Shown here: positions 1-8,714 of the stretch, in pieces
Layout: every line of letters starts with the position of its first letter
Position numbering within the stretch: position 1 is the first letter of the stretch
Assembly (NCBI GenBank): GCA_043777595.1
Contig: JAYWHT010000101.1
Location: 35,298-99,297, forward strand
DNA: 64,000 nucleotides
DNA from: JAYVJH01 sp043777595
GTDB taxonomy: Bacteria > Bacteroidota > Bacteroidia > Cytophagales > Spirosomataceae
Direction: 5' to 3'
The notes under the pieces: generated by a model
Told to the model about the DNA's origin: nothing
The model's input: only the letters and a program-made list of their open reading frames with translations
Databases searched by the model: none
Translations under genes and position numbers: made by a program

Positions 1-432
1 GATAGAAGTTAAATTTTCAAAAAAAGACTTAGGCACAGTCGGTAGCGTAGGCTTGACGTATGCCCAATGGTCTTCCCATTTTAGACCCTGATCGACCCAC
101 TTAGTCAAAATCTCAATTTCTTCGTCTTTGAGTTTTTCGGCACGGTAGGGCATTCGTTCTTCGAGGTCGGTGTGGGTAAGTCTGGTAATAAACTCAGAAT
201 GAGCCGCATCGCCTACAATAATCGAAGGTTTGCCCGACTTGGTTTTGGCTAAGGCGTCTTCTCTAAACAACAAACTAAAGCCTGCGGCTTGTTTTACGCC
301 ACCATGACAAGCTATGCAGTGTTTGTTTAGTATCGGCTTGACCTCAGTATTATAGTCCACCTCGCTACTTTTCTCAATCGAATAGTAACCAACAGCAACA
401 GCGGCAAAGCCAAGTAATAGCCAGTATTTCAT
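1..432 (-). CDS. PSCyt1-type cytochrome c domain protein, N-terminal part (runs off window)
   Basis: Only the first 144 codons are visible; the gene continues past the window's left edge. The start is the ATG read leftwards from 432. The product opens with a hydrophobic segment (about residues 4-17), then a heme-binding CxxCH motif (C39, C42, H43) followed by GG. Downstream come the phrases RMPYRAEKL and LTKWVDQGLKW, typical of planctomycete-type cytochrome c (PSCyt1) domains. In that family the domain usually precedes DUF1549 and DUF1553 regions in proteins of several hundred residues; those parts lie outside the window. Likely an exported, membrane-anchored heme protein. Family assignment is fairly secure; substrate and role cannot be told. 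Confidence 0.8.
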   Translation of the reverse strand, partial: MKYWLLLGFAAVAVGYYSIEKSSEVDYNTEVKPILNKHCIACHGGVKQAAGFSLLFREDALAKTKSGKPSIIVGDAAHSEFITRLTHTDLEERMPYRAEKLKDEEIEILTKWVDQGLKWEDHWAYVKPTLPTVPKSFFENLTSI

Positions 433-513
433 TGATGGTTTTATGTTTTTATTTTAAACACTTTATTAGCTAATTATAATATTTTTTGTTGTCCGTTTTT
501 TACTATTCACTAC

Positions 514-1602
514 TTACTTCTCAGGGTTATAGTCAATCGGTAACATATCGGCGATGCGCTCACTGGCCCAATAGCCAATCATTTCGATGGCCGAAGGGTC
601 GGTAATAAGCCCATTTTTATTGACAACAACAGGTCGAGCAAAGCGCATTTTGGTAACAGGGTGGGCATCTCTCACGTTTTGGCTGGGTAAATTGACATAT
701 AGTCGCTCATTACTAACTTCAATCGGCAAATCGGTTATCAAAAGCTTTTCGGTAGCCGATAGGCTCGTTCTCATTATAACTAAATTATTGTTAATGAGGT
801 TATTGGCAGTGTAAAAAGACTTATTTTTGTCCCATACATTTGTTCCCCACCAGTCTGTGTTTCTATCCATTTTGTATACCAAAAACTGGTCATTTTCTAA
901 CTTGTTGTCGAACAGACTCCTAAAGAAAAACCGAGAACTACGCTCAAATGTTTCGAGTCTGTTATTAATCCAGCGTTTGCGTTCTTTTTCGTCTTTGGGT
1001 TTTAGTTCTTCAAATCGGGCTGCACCCAATACCTTAAATTGGGTTTTGGAAATCGAAAATTGCCACAAGTCATAAAAAATCTTGTAGCCCAATGCCAGGT
1101 TTTCCACTTCGATGGGTCGATTAGATTTAGCTGCCAATATTCCCTCGTCTTTTTTTTCGTTAAAGTCCACTACCCAGCCATTCAAAACCTTGCACTTGCT
1201 GTAATTGGGGCTATCGCCCAAAAACTGTTCTTCAAATCGGTTATAGTGCCGTTCCCAAACTTTATCTCGCCTGGCCTTGACCTCGACATCGTTTAGCAAA
1301 TTGGTTAGCGCAGTTAGCTGAACGTTTATAATTTGAGATTTTCCGTTTTGGAGTACTAAATTTTGCTGAAACGATGTATATCCCAAATACGAAACCACCA
1401 ACTGCCCGCTACCCGCCGCTACGTTGTTGATTATATAATTGCCTTTATCGTCGGTTTGTGCGCCTTTGGTGCTGTTGTTAAAATACACATTGGCAAATGG
1501 CAATGCCTCGTTTGTTTTGGCATCGGTAACTGTACCCTGTACTACGGTTTGAGCATTTAGGCTACTGGTAATCAGCAGTAAAATGATTACTTTTTTGATC
1601 AT
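514..1602 (-). CDS. exported carboxypeptidase-regulatory-like domain protein
   Basis: 362 residues. A signal peptide (MIKKVIILLLITSSLNA, then Q) is followed by a CarboxypepD_reg-like beta-sandwich over about residues 20-100 (GTVTDAKTNEALPFANV, then GxY and VSYLGY), the fold found at the N-terminus of many Bacteroidetes surface proteins. The remaining 260 residues are charged and rich in aromatics and match no catalytic domain I recognise; they end near the C-terminus with WASERIADMLPIDY. Probably periplasmic or outer-membrane associated. It is divergent from the related gene at 1709, about 100 bases apart, and both carry the same N-terminal domain, so they may serve related envelope functions. 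Function beyond export and the regulatory-like domain is unknown. Confidence 0.75.
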   Translation of the reverse strand: MIKKVIILLLITSSLNAQTVVQGTVTDAKTNEALPFANVYFNNSTKGAQTDDKGNYIINNVAAGSGQLVVSYLGYTSFQQNLVLQNGKSQIINVQLTALTNLLNDVEVKARRDKVWERHYNRFEEQFLGDSPNYSKCKVLNGWVVDFNEKKDEGILAAKSNRPIEVENLALGYKIFYDLWQFSISKTQFKVLGAARFEELKPKDEKERKRWINNRLETFERSSRFFFRSLFDNKLENDQFLVYKMDRNTDWWGTNVWDKNKSFYTANNLINNNLVIMRTSLSATEKLLITDLPIEVSNERLYVNLPSQNVRDAHPVTKMRFARPVVVNKNGLITDPSAIEMIGYWASERIADMLPIDYNPEK

Positions 1603-1738
1603 GGTTATCTGTTATTTACGTCAAATTATAAGTGAGTAATAACGTAAAATTACTCAAAAAATTATAACTAAAAATCTCGCTTCTTCGTTGTATTAGTGAT
1701 AAATTTTTATGGACAATTCTATATCCAGCCGATGTTTT

Positions 1739-4285
1739 ATGAAACGCTATTTTTTTGTAATTCTATTTTTTATTTCACAATGTACATTTGCCCAAAATAT
1801 AGTATTGCAGGGCAGGGTTTTAGACAGCCAGAGCCAGCAACCTTTGGCTTTTGTGAGTATTGGTGTAGAAGGCACTCGGCGTGGTACGGTGTCGGACATT
1901 GATGGTAAGTTTACGATTGTTGTTCAGCCTCAATCGGTGCTTTTGGTGAGTTATGTTGGCTTTGAATCAAAGCGTTTGACGGTGTCAAATTTATACAAAA
2001 AACTGATAATCATTGAGTTAATTCAAAAAAATAATGATATAACCGAGGTCGTTGTCAAGCCAAGTCTCAATCCCGCACATCGTATTGTCAGACTGGCGGT
2101 AGCAAACAAACCTCTCAACGACCCCGAGCAAATTGAGGCATTTAGTTATAACTCATACACCATTGCAGGATTGGCAACGACAGTAACGAACATCAAACCC
2201 AGCGACCCCGACAAACTCAAAAAATACAAAGCCGAACGAGCCAAAGAAGCCCTCAAAGAAAAGCCGCTCACGCCTACACAACTACAAAACGACAGCATCA
2301 TGCGGCGAGTAGTTAGGGAGCTTTTTCGTAACTATCTATTAGTAAACGAAACCCATACCCTGCGGCAATTCCTACGGCCCAATCTGTCCAAAGAAACGAT
2401 ATTGGCCACAAAGCTGTCGGGCCTAACTAAGTCGCCGCTGGCAATGGTGCCAAGCAATTTTCAGCCCTTTGGGTTTTATAAATCTTTTTTTACAATGGTC
2501 GATGGACGTACTTATGAAAGCCCGCTCACAAACGGTGCTATCAGGCAGTACGATTTTGAGCTTCTCGACACACTTGTTCATGACACCGACAGTACTTTTA
2601 TTATATCGTTTGCGCCACAAAATGGCAAAAATTTTGAAGCCCTCAAAGGTTTACTTTATATCAATTCAGACGGTTATGCTGTCGAAAACGTAATAGCCGA
2701 ACCAGCCCAAACAACCGACCGCAAGCTGATTTTTAAACTACAACAAAAATATGAAAGAGTGGGCGGACGATGGTTTCCAAATCAACTCAATACCGAGGTA
2801 GCTATCACGGTCATCAACAACAATAGCTATCTTGATAAAATAGACTCGACAGTAAGCAAATGGACAACCCGCTCGTATGTTTTTAATGTAGATTTTAACA
2901 AAAAATTTACAAAGTCTTCATTTTCAGATATTTCACAAGAAATGGACACTACGGCTCGCAACAAACCCGATAGCTATTGGGAAACAATACGCCCCGATAG
3001 CTTGGACAATAAAGCCCAAAAAACCTACGAGGCATATTCAAAGTTGCCCGAGGCTGTCAAAAAACAAATGAATCGAAGTGTAAACTCGTTTACAGAAATC
3101 ATACAGTCGGGGGCTTTGCCTTTGGGTAAATATTTGGAAATACCACTCGACTATTTTCTGGCTGGGGCCAACGAGTACGAACAGTTTAGACTTGGGGCGG
3201 GGGTGCGTACATCGGTTGGTTTTTCTAAAAAAATAGTGTTAGAAGGGGCAGCAGGCTATGGCTTTGGCGACAAGGCTTTTAAGTATAGCGGGTCTATTAG
3301 GCTCAATATCAATCAATTACAAACTAATTATCTCAAATTGAGCTACCGACAAGACATCGAAGAGCCAGCCAATGTAACTTCGGTTTTTGGTGAATATATG
3401 CCCAACCTAATGGCGGCCAGTACGCTACGGCAGTTTATGACTACTCGATTTGATAGCGTGAGCCGCTGGTCGGTAGAGCTGGGTTTGAGGCCACTTCGTA
3501 AAACGCAACTCAAACTCTGGGCCATGACCGAAAATCGAAATCCAGCCCGATACGACTATCAGTTTTTGAGCGAAAACACCCAAACACAGACTCGAAATGT
3601 AACAAACACCGAAATAGGATTGACCCTAAGGCTATCGTCGGACGAAAAACTCAACCGCTCAGGCCGGCAAATATATGCCACTGTGTTGCCCAAAAGACTA
3701 TTATTGATGCAGGCGTCACAGGCAATAAATGCGTTGGGTGGCCAGTTAGGGTATTCAAAGCTACATTTTCAATACATTCAGAGTGTTGTAGTGCGGGGTT
3801 TGGGCCGAACCGAGCTGAGGCTCGAAGCCGCCAAAGTATGGGGCGATGCCCCGTACTTTTATTTGTTCAACGGCAATGGTAGCAGCAATGGCTCAATGCA
3901 GATTTTGATTCCTCAAACTTTTCAGACTATGGGCTTGTACGAATTTTTGTCCGACCGTTATGTAAATTTATTTTTGTCGCACGACTTTGGCCGTTTGCTC
4001 TACCGCAATACTTTCAAATACAGCCAGCCCGAGTTTAGTTTGCATCATTCTGTGGGTTTTGGGTCGTTGCAAAATGCTGATATGCACAACAAAATAGATT
4101 TTAAGACACTCCAAAAAGGCTACTTTGAGTCAGGAATTTTGATAAACAACTTACTCAGAATAGAATACCAGCGAACTATGTATTTTGGGTTGGGTCTGGG
4201 AGTATTTCGCCGATATGGCCATTATTCTTTGTCAGAAAACATCAAAAACTGGAATTTCAGATTAGGGCTTACCGCTTCGTTTTGA
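1739..4285 (+). CDS. DUF5686-like outer-membrane protein with CarboxypepD_reg domain
   Basis: Starting at ATG 1739 gives MKRYFFVILFFISQCTFAQ, a good signal peptide; an in-frame ATG at 1709 adds ten residues ahead of it and is less likely. About 848 residues. A CarboxypepD_reg-like domain (LQGRVLDSQSQQPLAFV to VSYVGFESKRL) occupies the first 110 residues. The rest resembles DUF5686: a mixed periplasmic part, then a C-terminal half of alternating aromatic and polar strands with an F-ending C-terminus (LGLTASF) expected of an outer-membrane beta-barrel. Related proteins are common in Bacteroidetes and are surface associated; the ligand is unknown. Divergent from the gene ending at 1602. Confidence 0.8.
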   Translation: MKRYFFVILFFISQCTFAQNIVLQGRVLDSQSQQPLAFVSIGVEGTRRGTVSDIDGKFTIVVQPQSVLLVSYVGFESKRLTVSNLYKKLIIIELIQKNNDITEVVVKPSLNPAHRIVRLAVANKPLNDPEQIEAFSYNSYTIAGLATTVTNIKPSDPDKLKKYKAERAKEALKEKPLTPTQLQNDSIMRRVVRELFRNYLLVNETHTLRQFLRPNLSKETILATKLSGLTKSPLAMVPSNFQPFGFYKSFFTMVDGRTYESPLTNGAIRQYDFELLDTLVHDTDSTFIISFAPQNGKNFEALKGLLYINSDGYAVENVIAEPAQTTDRKLIFKLQQKYERVGGRWFPNQLNTEVAITVINNNSYLDKIDSTVSKWTTRSYVFNVDFNKKFTKSSFSDISQEMDTTARNKPDSYWETIRPDSLDNKAQKTYEAYSKLPEAVKKQMNRSVNSFTEIIQSGALPLGKYLEIPLDYFLAGANEYEQFRLGAGVRTSVGFSKKIVLEGAAGYGFGDKAFKYSGSIRLNINQLQTNYLKLSYRQDIEEPANVTSVFGEYMPNLMAASTLRQFMTTRFDSVSRWSVELGLRPLRKTQLKLWAMTENRNPARYDYQFLSENTQTQTRNVTNTEIGLTLRLSSDEKLNRSGRQIYATVLPKRLLLMQASQAINALGGQLGYSKLHFQYIQSVVVRGLGRTELRLEAAKVWGDAPYFYLFNGNGSSNGSMQILIPQTFQTMGLYEFLSDRYVNLFLSHDFGRLLYRNTFKYSQPEFSLHHSVGFGSLQNADMHNKIDFKTLQKGYFESGILINNLLRIEYQRTMYFGLGLGVFRRYGHYSLSENIKNWNFRLGLTASF

Positions 4286-4313
4286 GAAGTAAGGTGTCGT
4301 GTGTTTACAGTCT

Positions 4314-4352
4314 GGTGTCGTGAGTTGAGTACGGTGCTGTAAATCAATAAAT
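4314..4352 (+). repeat. degenerate copy of a dispersed intergenic repeat
   Basis: The segment GTGTCGTGAGT...AGTACGGTG...CTGTAAATCAATAAATT resembles, in inverted orientation and with an internal gap, the repeat found at 8230-8344 and 40358-40473. The match was made by eye and is much weaker than between those two copies. The remainder of the gap up to 4517 shows nothing else. Confidence 0.35.
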
Positions 4353-4517
4353 TGCCAAAATTGAATTACTTTATTATTTTTGTCTGAATGTTCATAAGTG
4401 GTTACATATCAATAGACAGCTTTAGATTTGTTTTAAATGTCTGATTATTAAGTAACTGAAATGTTTTTCGCTATTCGTTTTTCACTATTCACTTCTTATT
4501 TCAAAAATAGCTTGATT

Positions 4518-5798
4518 TTATTGCTTTTTATAAAACAACAGCCCAGCCAACAGTAATCCAATTCCGAAAAGGCTTTCCAAGGGTTTGTCAAATAAAATAT
4601 AGCCCAAAACAAGGGTACTAAAACAAACATAAAAGAGTTGGGGCAATGGCGAGAGCGGAATTTTGAACGTTATTTTTTGTTTGTCAATAAAAAAAACACA
4701 CAGTACTGTGAGCGTACTCATGAGTTGCAACACAAAACCAGCATAGAGCAATATCGTCTCAAAGGCTCCCGTGAGTGCCAGCGCAGTTGCGATGCCCACA
4801 TGAACCCATATTGCTCTGACGGGTATTCCGTTGGCGTTCTGGCCTCTCAAAAACCTCCAGCGTGAGTTTTCGACGGCCATGGCCTGTGTGATGCGTGGGC
4901 CAATCCAGATATATGAACTAATGGTAGCCACCAACTGCAAAGCAATCAATAAACTTACCCACTGGCTGTTGGTTTTACCCAAAATCGACCGAAAAGCAAT
5001 GGTTGCCACTTCGGTTTGACCCGCTAAGGTTTGAATGGAGGCGTGGCGCAAGAACAAGATTTGTAGCAAGACATAAAACGCAGTTACCAATGCCGTTGAG
5101 ACCAATAACGATTTGGGTAAATTTTTGGTCGGATTGTCGATTTCGGCTACAATATAGGCTGCTGCGTTCCAGCCTGTATAAGCGTAAGTAACGTATATCA
5201 TCGAAATTGCAAAACCACTACTGACAACCTCGTGAGGCCATGCACCTGTAAACTGTAATGCAGAATGAGCTACGGTGGGCGTAAACCAAAACCCTATTCC
5301 GATTAAAACAAAAATAAAAATGACTTTAAAAAATGAATTGACGTTTTGAAATTTTTGACTATAACTAATTGAAAAAGAATGAAATACACCCGAAAGTACA
5401 ATAAAGCCAACGCCAACGAGTGGCGTCTCTAAACCAAATGGTTTGAGATAGCTCGACATAGCGATGGCTGCCAAAGCTACGGGAGCAGAAAAACCAACAA
5501 TGAGCGATGCCCAAGCCGACAGATAGCCAACAATGGGGTGGAACGTTCTGGATAAAAAAATATAATCGCCGCCCGACTGCGTGTAGTATGTACCCAACTG
5601 GGCATAGCACAAAGCCCCAGCCAGTGCCAAAATGCCACCAAAAACCCAAAGCAATAAAATACTGGTACTGTCTTGAACGGCCAATAACTGATAGCCCAAA
5701 CTGGTAAAAACGCCAGTGCCAATCATGTTTGAAAGCACCAGCGAAATGGCAGTAACAACACCTATTTTGTTTTTTGTCATTTTGTTTTTTTTATCCAA
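4518..5798 (-). CDS. APC-family amino acid permease
   Basis: 426 residues and about twelve hydrophobic segments across the full length, as expected of APC superfamily transporters. The first membrane segment carries SNMIGTGVF, the family's unwound TM1 substrate-binding signature. An inner-membrane amino acid uptake or exchange carrier is the natural call; the substrate is not readable. An in-frame ATG six codons downstream of the listed start (MTKNKIG) is an equally plausible start. The gene is single, convergent with the DUF5686-like gene and divergent from rnr. Confidence 0.85.
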   Translation of the reverse strand: MDKKNKMTKNKIGVVTAISLVLSNMIGTGVFTSLGYQLLAVQDSTSILLLWVFGGILALAGALCYAQLGTYYTQSGGDYIFLSRTFHPIVGYLSAWASLIVGFSAPVALAAIAMSSYLKPFGLETPLVGVGFIVLSGVFHSFSISYSQKFQNVNSFFKVIFIFVLIGIGFWFTPTVAHSALQFTGAWPHEVVSSGFAISMIYVTYAYTGWNAAAYIVAEIDNPTKNLPKSLLVSTALVTAFYVLLQILFLRHASIQTLAGQTEVATIAFRSILGKTNSQWVSLLIALQLVATISSYIWIGPRITQAMAVENSRWRFLRGQNANGIPVRAIWVHVGIATALALTGAFETILLYAGFVLQLMSTLTVLCVFFIDKQKITFKIPLSPLPQLFYVCFSTLVLGYILFDKPLESLFGIGLLLAGLLFYKKQ

Positions 5799-5914
5799 AA
5801 CTACAATTTTCTATCTGATAAAAACAATAATTCTGTTCTTTACAAAAAAAATCGTATATTCACCTGCGAAGACTCATCTATTGCAAATTTTTGAAACGAG
5901 TCCTAATATTAACA

Positions 5915-8215
5915 ATGAAAAAAATAAATAAACAGCAGCCCCAAAACAGAGGGCAAAAGCCTAAAAAACAAGCCGTATCGTTTATCGAAGAATTAAAGTC
6001 GGAGGTAACAGCGTTTTTTGAAATCAATAGCGAAATCAGTTTTAAGTTAGACGAGATTTATGAGCATTTTGATGCCCAAGACCCCAAATTAAAAATAATT
6101 ATTGCAGGATTGTTGGAAGAACTACGAGCTGACGGTCAAATAGCTAAAAATATTGGTGGCCAGTACCGTGCCGATAAAAGTATGTTTCAGCTGATTGGTA
6201 AAGTAGAACACGTCAATAAAAACTATGCCTTTGTAGTCATTGACGGACAGGAAGACGTATGGGTCAGTACCGAAGACTTGAAAAGTGCCATTGATGGCGA
6301 TACCGTCCAAGTCGTCGTGTTCAGCGATTTTAGGAGCAAACGCCGCCGAGAAGGCCGTGTCGAAAAAGTCGTTGAGCGGGGCCGTACTGAGTTGGTCGGT
6401 AGTTTTGAAATGTCGGGTCGCTATCCGTTTGTTGTACCAGACGGTCGCCGTATTTATGACGATATTCTGATAAGAGAAAACAAAACCCTCAATGCTACGG
6501 CCACCGATAAGGTACTGGTTAAAATCACGCAATGGCCCACACCCTCACGCCGTATGGAGGGCGAAGTGGTTGAGGTGTTGGGCAAAGCAGGTGAGAACAA
6601 TACCGAAATGCACGCTATTTTGGCAGAATTTGGCTTGCCTTATCGGTTCTCGGTAGCACTCGAAGCGGAGGCCAATCTGATACCCGATATGATTTCGGAA
6701 GAAGAAATTGCCAAACGTAGAGATATGCGGGATACGCTCACCTTTACGATAGACCCTGCCGATGCCAAAGATTTTGACGATGCGCTTTCGGTGCAGTTTC
6801 TCGAAAATGGAAACTATGAAATCGGTATTCATATTGCCGATGTGTCGCACTACATTCAGCCCAATACCAATCTCGAACGAGAAGCCTACGCCCGTGCTAC
6901 CTCTGTTTATTTGGTGGATAGAACAGTACCGATGTTGCCCGAAAAAATATCAAATAATCTTTGCTCGCTCCGCCCCAACGAAGACAAATTGACGTTTTCG
7001 GCAGTATTTGAAATAAACGACAATGCCAAGATAGTAAAAGAATGGTTTGGCCGAACAGTTATTCATTCAGATAAAAGATATAGCTACGAAGAAGCACAGG
7101 CAGAGCTTGACAGTTATCAGTTATCAGAAAATAATAACTCAAAACTAATTGCCGCTCTTGTTTTGCTCAATACCCTTGCGCTCAAAATGCGTGCAGAACG
7201 ATTTGCAAAAGGGGCTATTAACTTTGAAACGGTTGAGGTAAAGTTTAGATTAGACGAAGCTGGCAAACCGCTGGGCGTATATCAAAAAGTACGAAAAGAT
7301 AGCAATAAACTCATCGAAGAATTTATGCTATTGGCCAATAAGCGGGTGGCGGAGTTTGTCTATAACAAGTCTCGAAATAAAACTACTCCCAATACCATGG
7401 TGTATCGGGTACACGAAGAGCCAAATATTGAAAAACTACGCACCTTTGCCGCTTTTGCCAATAAGTTGGGCTATAAAATGAAAGTCGAAAACGACAAAGA
7501 AGCCCCCAAAGCCCTCAACGAACTACTGGCCAATATTGAAGGCAAACCCGAACAAAATATATTAGAACAGCTCGCCGTCAGAACAATGGCAAAAGCCCGC
7601 TACACGACCGAAGACCTGGGGCATTTTGGTTTGGCATTTCGTCGCTATTCACACTTTACGTCGCCTATTCGCCGTTACCCAGACGTGATGGCGCACCGAC
7701 TGCTGCAGCATTATATAGACGGCAAACCATCGCCCGATACGGCTTGGTACGAGGCCGCCTGCAAGCAGTCGTCTGAACGAGAAAAAATGGCCTCTGATGC
7801 CGAGCGGGCTTCGATTAAGTACAAACAAGTCGAATTTATGTCGCTCATGGACCCCGAACGTGTGTGGGACGGTGTGATTTCGGGCGTGGCAGAGTTTGGT
7901 ATTTTTGTAGAAATAAAAGAAACAAGTTGCGAGGGAATGATACGAATGACCGACCTCAAAGACGATTTTTATGAATACGACAAAGCCAACTACCGCATCG
8001 TAGGCCAGCGTAGCAAGCGTATGTTTACCTTTGGCGATGCCGTTAAGGTACGAGTAAAAGACACCAACATGGCTCGCCGAAGTATGGACTTGTCGCTTGT
8101 TGAGGGTGTTTCGAGACGGAACGTTGAAGCGACTCGCAATGAAAAAAATAGACGGCGAAATATAGATACGAACCGCAAAACAGATAAACAGAAAAATATA
8201 AAGTTAAGAAAGTAA
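5915..8215 (+). CDS. rnr: ribonuclease R (RNase II family 3'-5' exoribonuclease)
   Basis: From ATG 5915 the protein is 766 residues; a TTG eight codons upstream is possible but less likely. Domains in order: a lysine/glutamine-rich N-terminus, a winged-helix RNB-N-like region (about 30-80), cold-shock type OB folds (about 85-230), the RNB catalytic domain, and a C-terminal S1 domain (about 650-740) followed by a basic tail. The RNB active-site signature DPADAKDFDDA lies near residues 280-291, and HFTSPIRRYPDV is present downstream. The enzyme degrades structured RNA processively from the 3' end and acts in mRNA decay and rRNA quality control in the cytoplasm. Length and domain order are normal. 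Confidence 0.97.
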   Translation: MKKINKQQPQNRGQKPKKQAVSFIEELKSEVTAFFEINSEISFKLDEIYEHFDAQDPKLKIIIAGLLEELRADGQIAKNIGGQYRADKSMFQLIGKVEHVNKNYAFVVIDGQEDVWVSTEDLKSAIDGDTVQVVVFSDFRSKRRREGRVEKVVERGRTELVGSFEMSGRYPFVVPDGRRIYDDILIRENKTLNATATDKVLVKITQWPTPSRRMEGEVVEVLGKAGENNTEMHAILAEFGLPYRFSVALEAEANLIPDMISEEEIAKRRDMRDTLTFTIDPADAKDFDDALSVQFLENGNYEIGIHIADVSHYIQPNTNLEREAYARATSVYLVDRTVPMLPEKISNNLCSLRPNEDKLTFSAVFEINDNAKIVKEWFGRTVIHSDKRYSYEEAQAELDSYQLSENNNSKLIAALVLLNTLALKMRAERFAKGAINFETVEVKFRLDEAGKPLGVYQKVRKDSNKLIEEFMLLANKRVAEFVYNKSRNKTTPNTMVYRVHEEPNIEKLRTFAAFANKLGYKMKVENDKEAPKALNELLANIEGKPEQNILEQLAVRTMAKARYTTEDLGHFGLAFRRYSHFTSPIRRYPDVMAHRLLQHYIDGKPSPDTAWYEAACKQSSEREKMASDAERASIKYKQVEFMSLMDPERVWDGVISGVAEFGIFVEIKETSCEGMIRMTDLKDDFYEYDKANYRIVGQRSKRMFTFGDAVKVRVKDTNMARRSMDLSLVEGVSRRNVEATRNEKNRRRNIDTNRKTDKQKNIKLRK

Positions 8216-8229
8216 GTGCTAACGCACAA

Positions 8230-8344
8230 TTAAGAATTAAGTACATATTGAAAAGTAATACGGTATTTTAATTCTGATAACTTACTGATTCACAGCATTG
8301 TACTTAACTCATGACACCGTGCCACATACTCACGACTATTTAAA
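8230..8344 (+). repeat. dispersed ~115-bp intergenic repeat, copy A
   Basis: This stretch, just downstream of rnr, aligns by eye with 40358-40473 over its full length at roughly 85% identity. Long shared blocks include AATACGGTATTTTAAT, ATAACTTACTGATT, TTAACTCATGACACCGT and ATACTCACGACT. It lacks an open reading frame. Its nature (MITE relic, regulatory element or other) is unknown. Confidence 0.75.
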
Positions 8345-8429
8345 AAAATAACACCGTAGGTGTGTACTGTTTGTAGTAGTAGTAGTAATATTTAAAATGA
8401 GTAATCGAATAGTAAAGCCCCAGCGGGGC
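8343..8429 (+). repeat. REP-like palindromic units after repeat copy A
   Basis: Positions 8343-8376 are repeated at 57714-57747 with two mismatches over 34 bases; the core is CACCGTAGGTG, a short hairpin, followed by TGTACTGTTTGTAG. A second hairpin, GCCCC AGC GGGGC, sits at 8417-8429 and is also followed by a G-rich tail. Short hairpins with a conserved tail are typical of intergenic REP-like families in Cytophagales. No gene is present. Confidence 0.6.
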
Positions 8430-8507
8430 GGCCTGTTGACAAGTGACGCATAAGTGCCATTATATTGTTTTTTTGCTGCTGCTATCGCTGTTGCGAACCG
8501 TCAATAA

Positions 8508-8663
8508 ATGAAGATTGCGCTCAAAGAATTATGGGAAACATCTATCAATTTGAAAATATTAAAGAAAGCAGTAATTTCAGAAAACGAAAAACTATTAGAC
8601 GAGTCTCGTCAGTTAATAGCTATTTTTACCAAAAGTACTGCCACCGCTGCCCAATCAGATTGA
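8508..8663 (+). pseudogene. C-terminal fragment of a four-helix-bundle (23S rRNA intervening-sequence type) protein
   Basis: Reading from ATG 8508 gives 51 residues with the phrases ALKELWETSINLKIL, LLDESRQLIAIFTKS and TATAA. This is the end of the four-helix-bundle family (S23/IVP type), whose members normally run to about 115-130 residues and finish with a KEL.ET..WL helix, then an E...L..I...TA helix. The first two helices are missing and are replaced upstream by repeat DNA and REP-like hairpins, so it looks like the 3' relic of a gene whose 5' part was lost. It could still be translated. Confidence 0.6.
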
Positions 8664-8714
8664 AAGAAATACTTTTACATTTTACATTTTGCAGTTTATC
8701 TGTTTTGCGGTTTT

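Noticed and set aside
5365..5722. Overlapping minus-strand frames of 81-94 residues inside the APC permease
   Set aside because: They are shadow frames of the permease with many Trp and Phe and no independent support.
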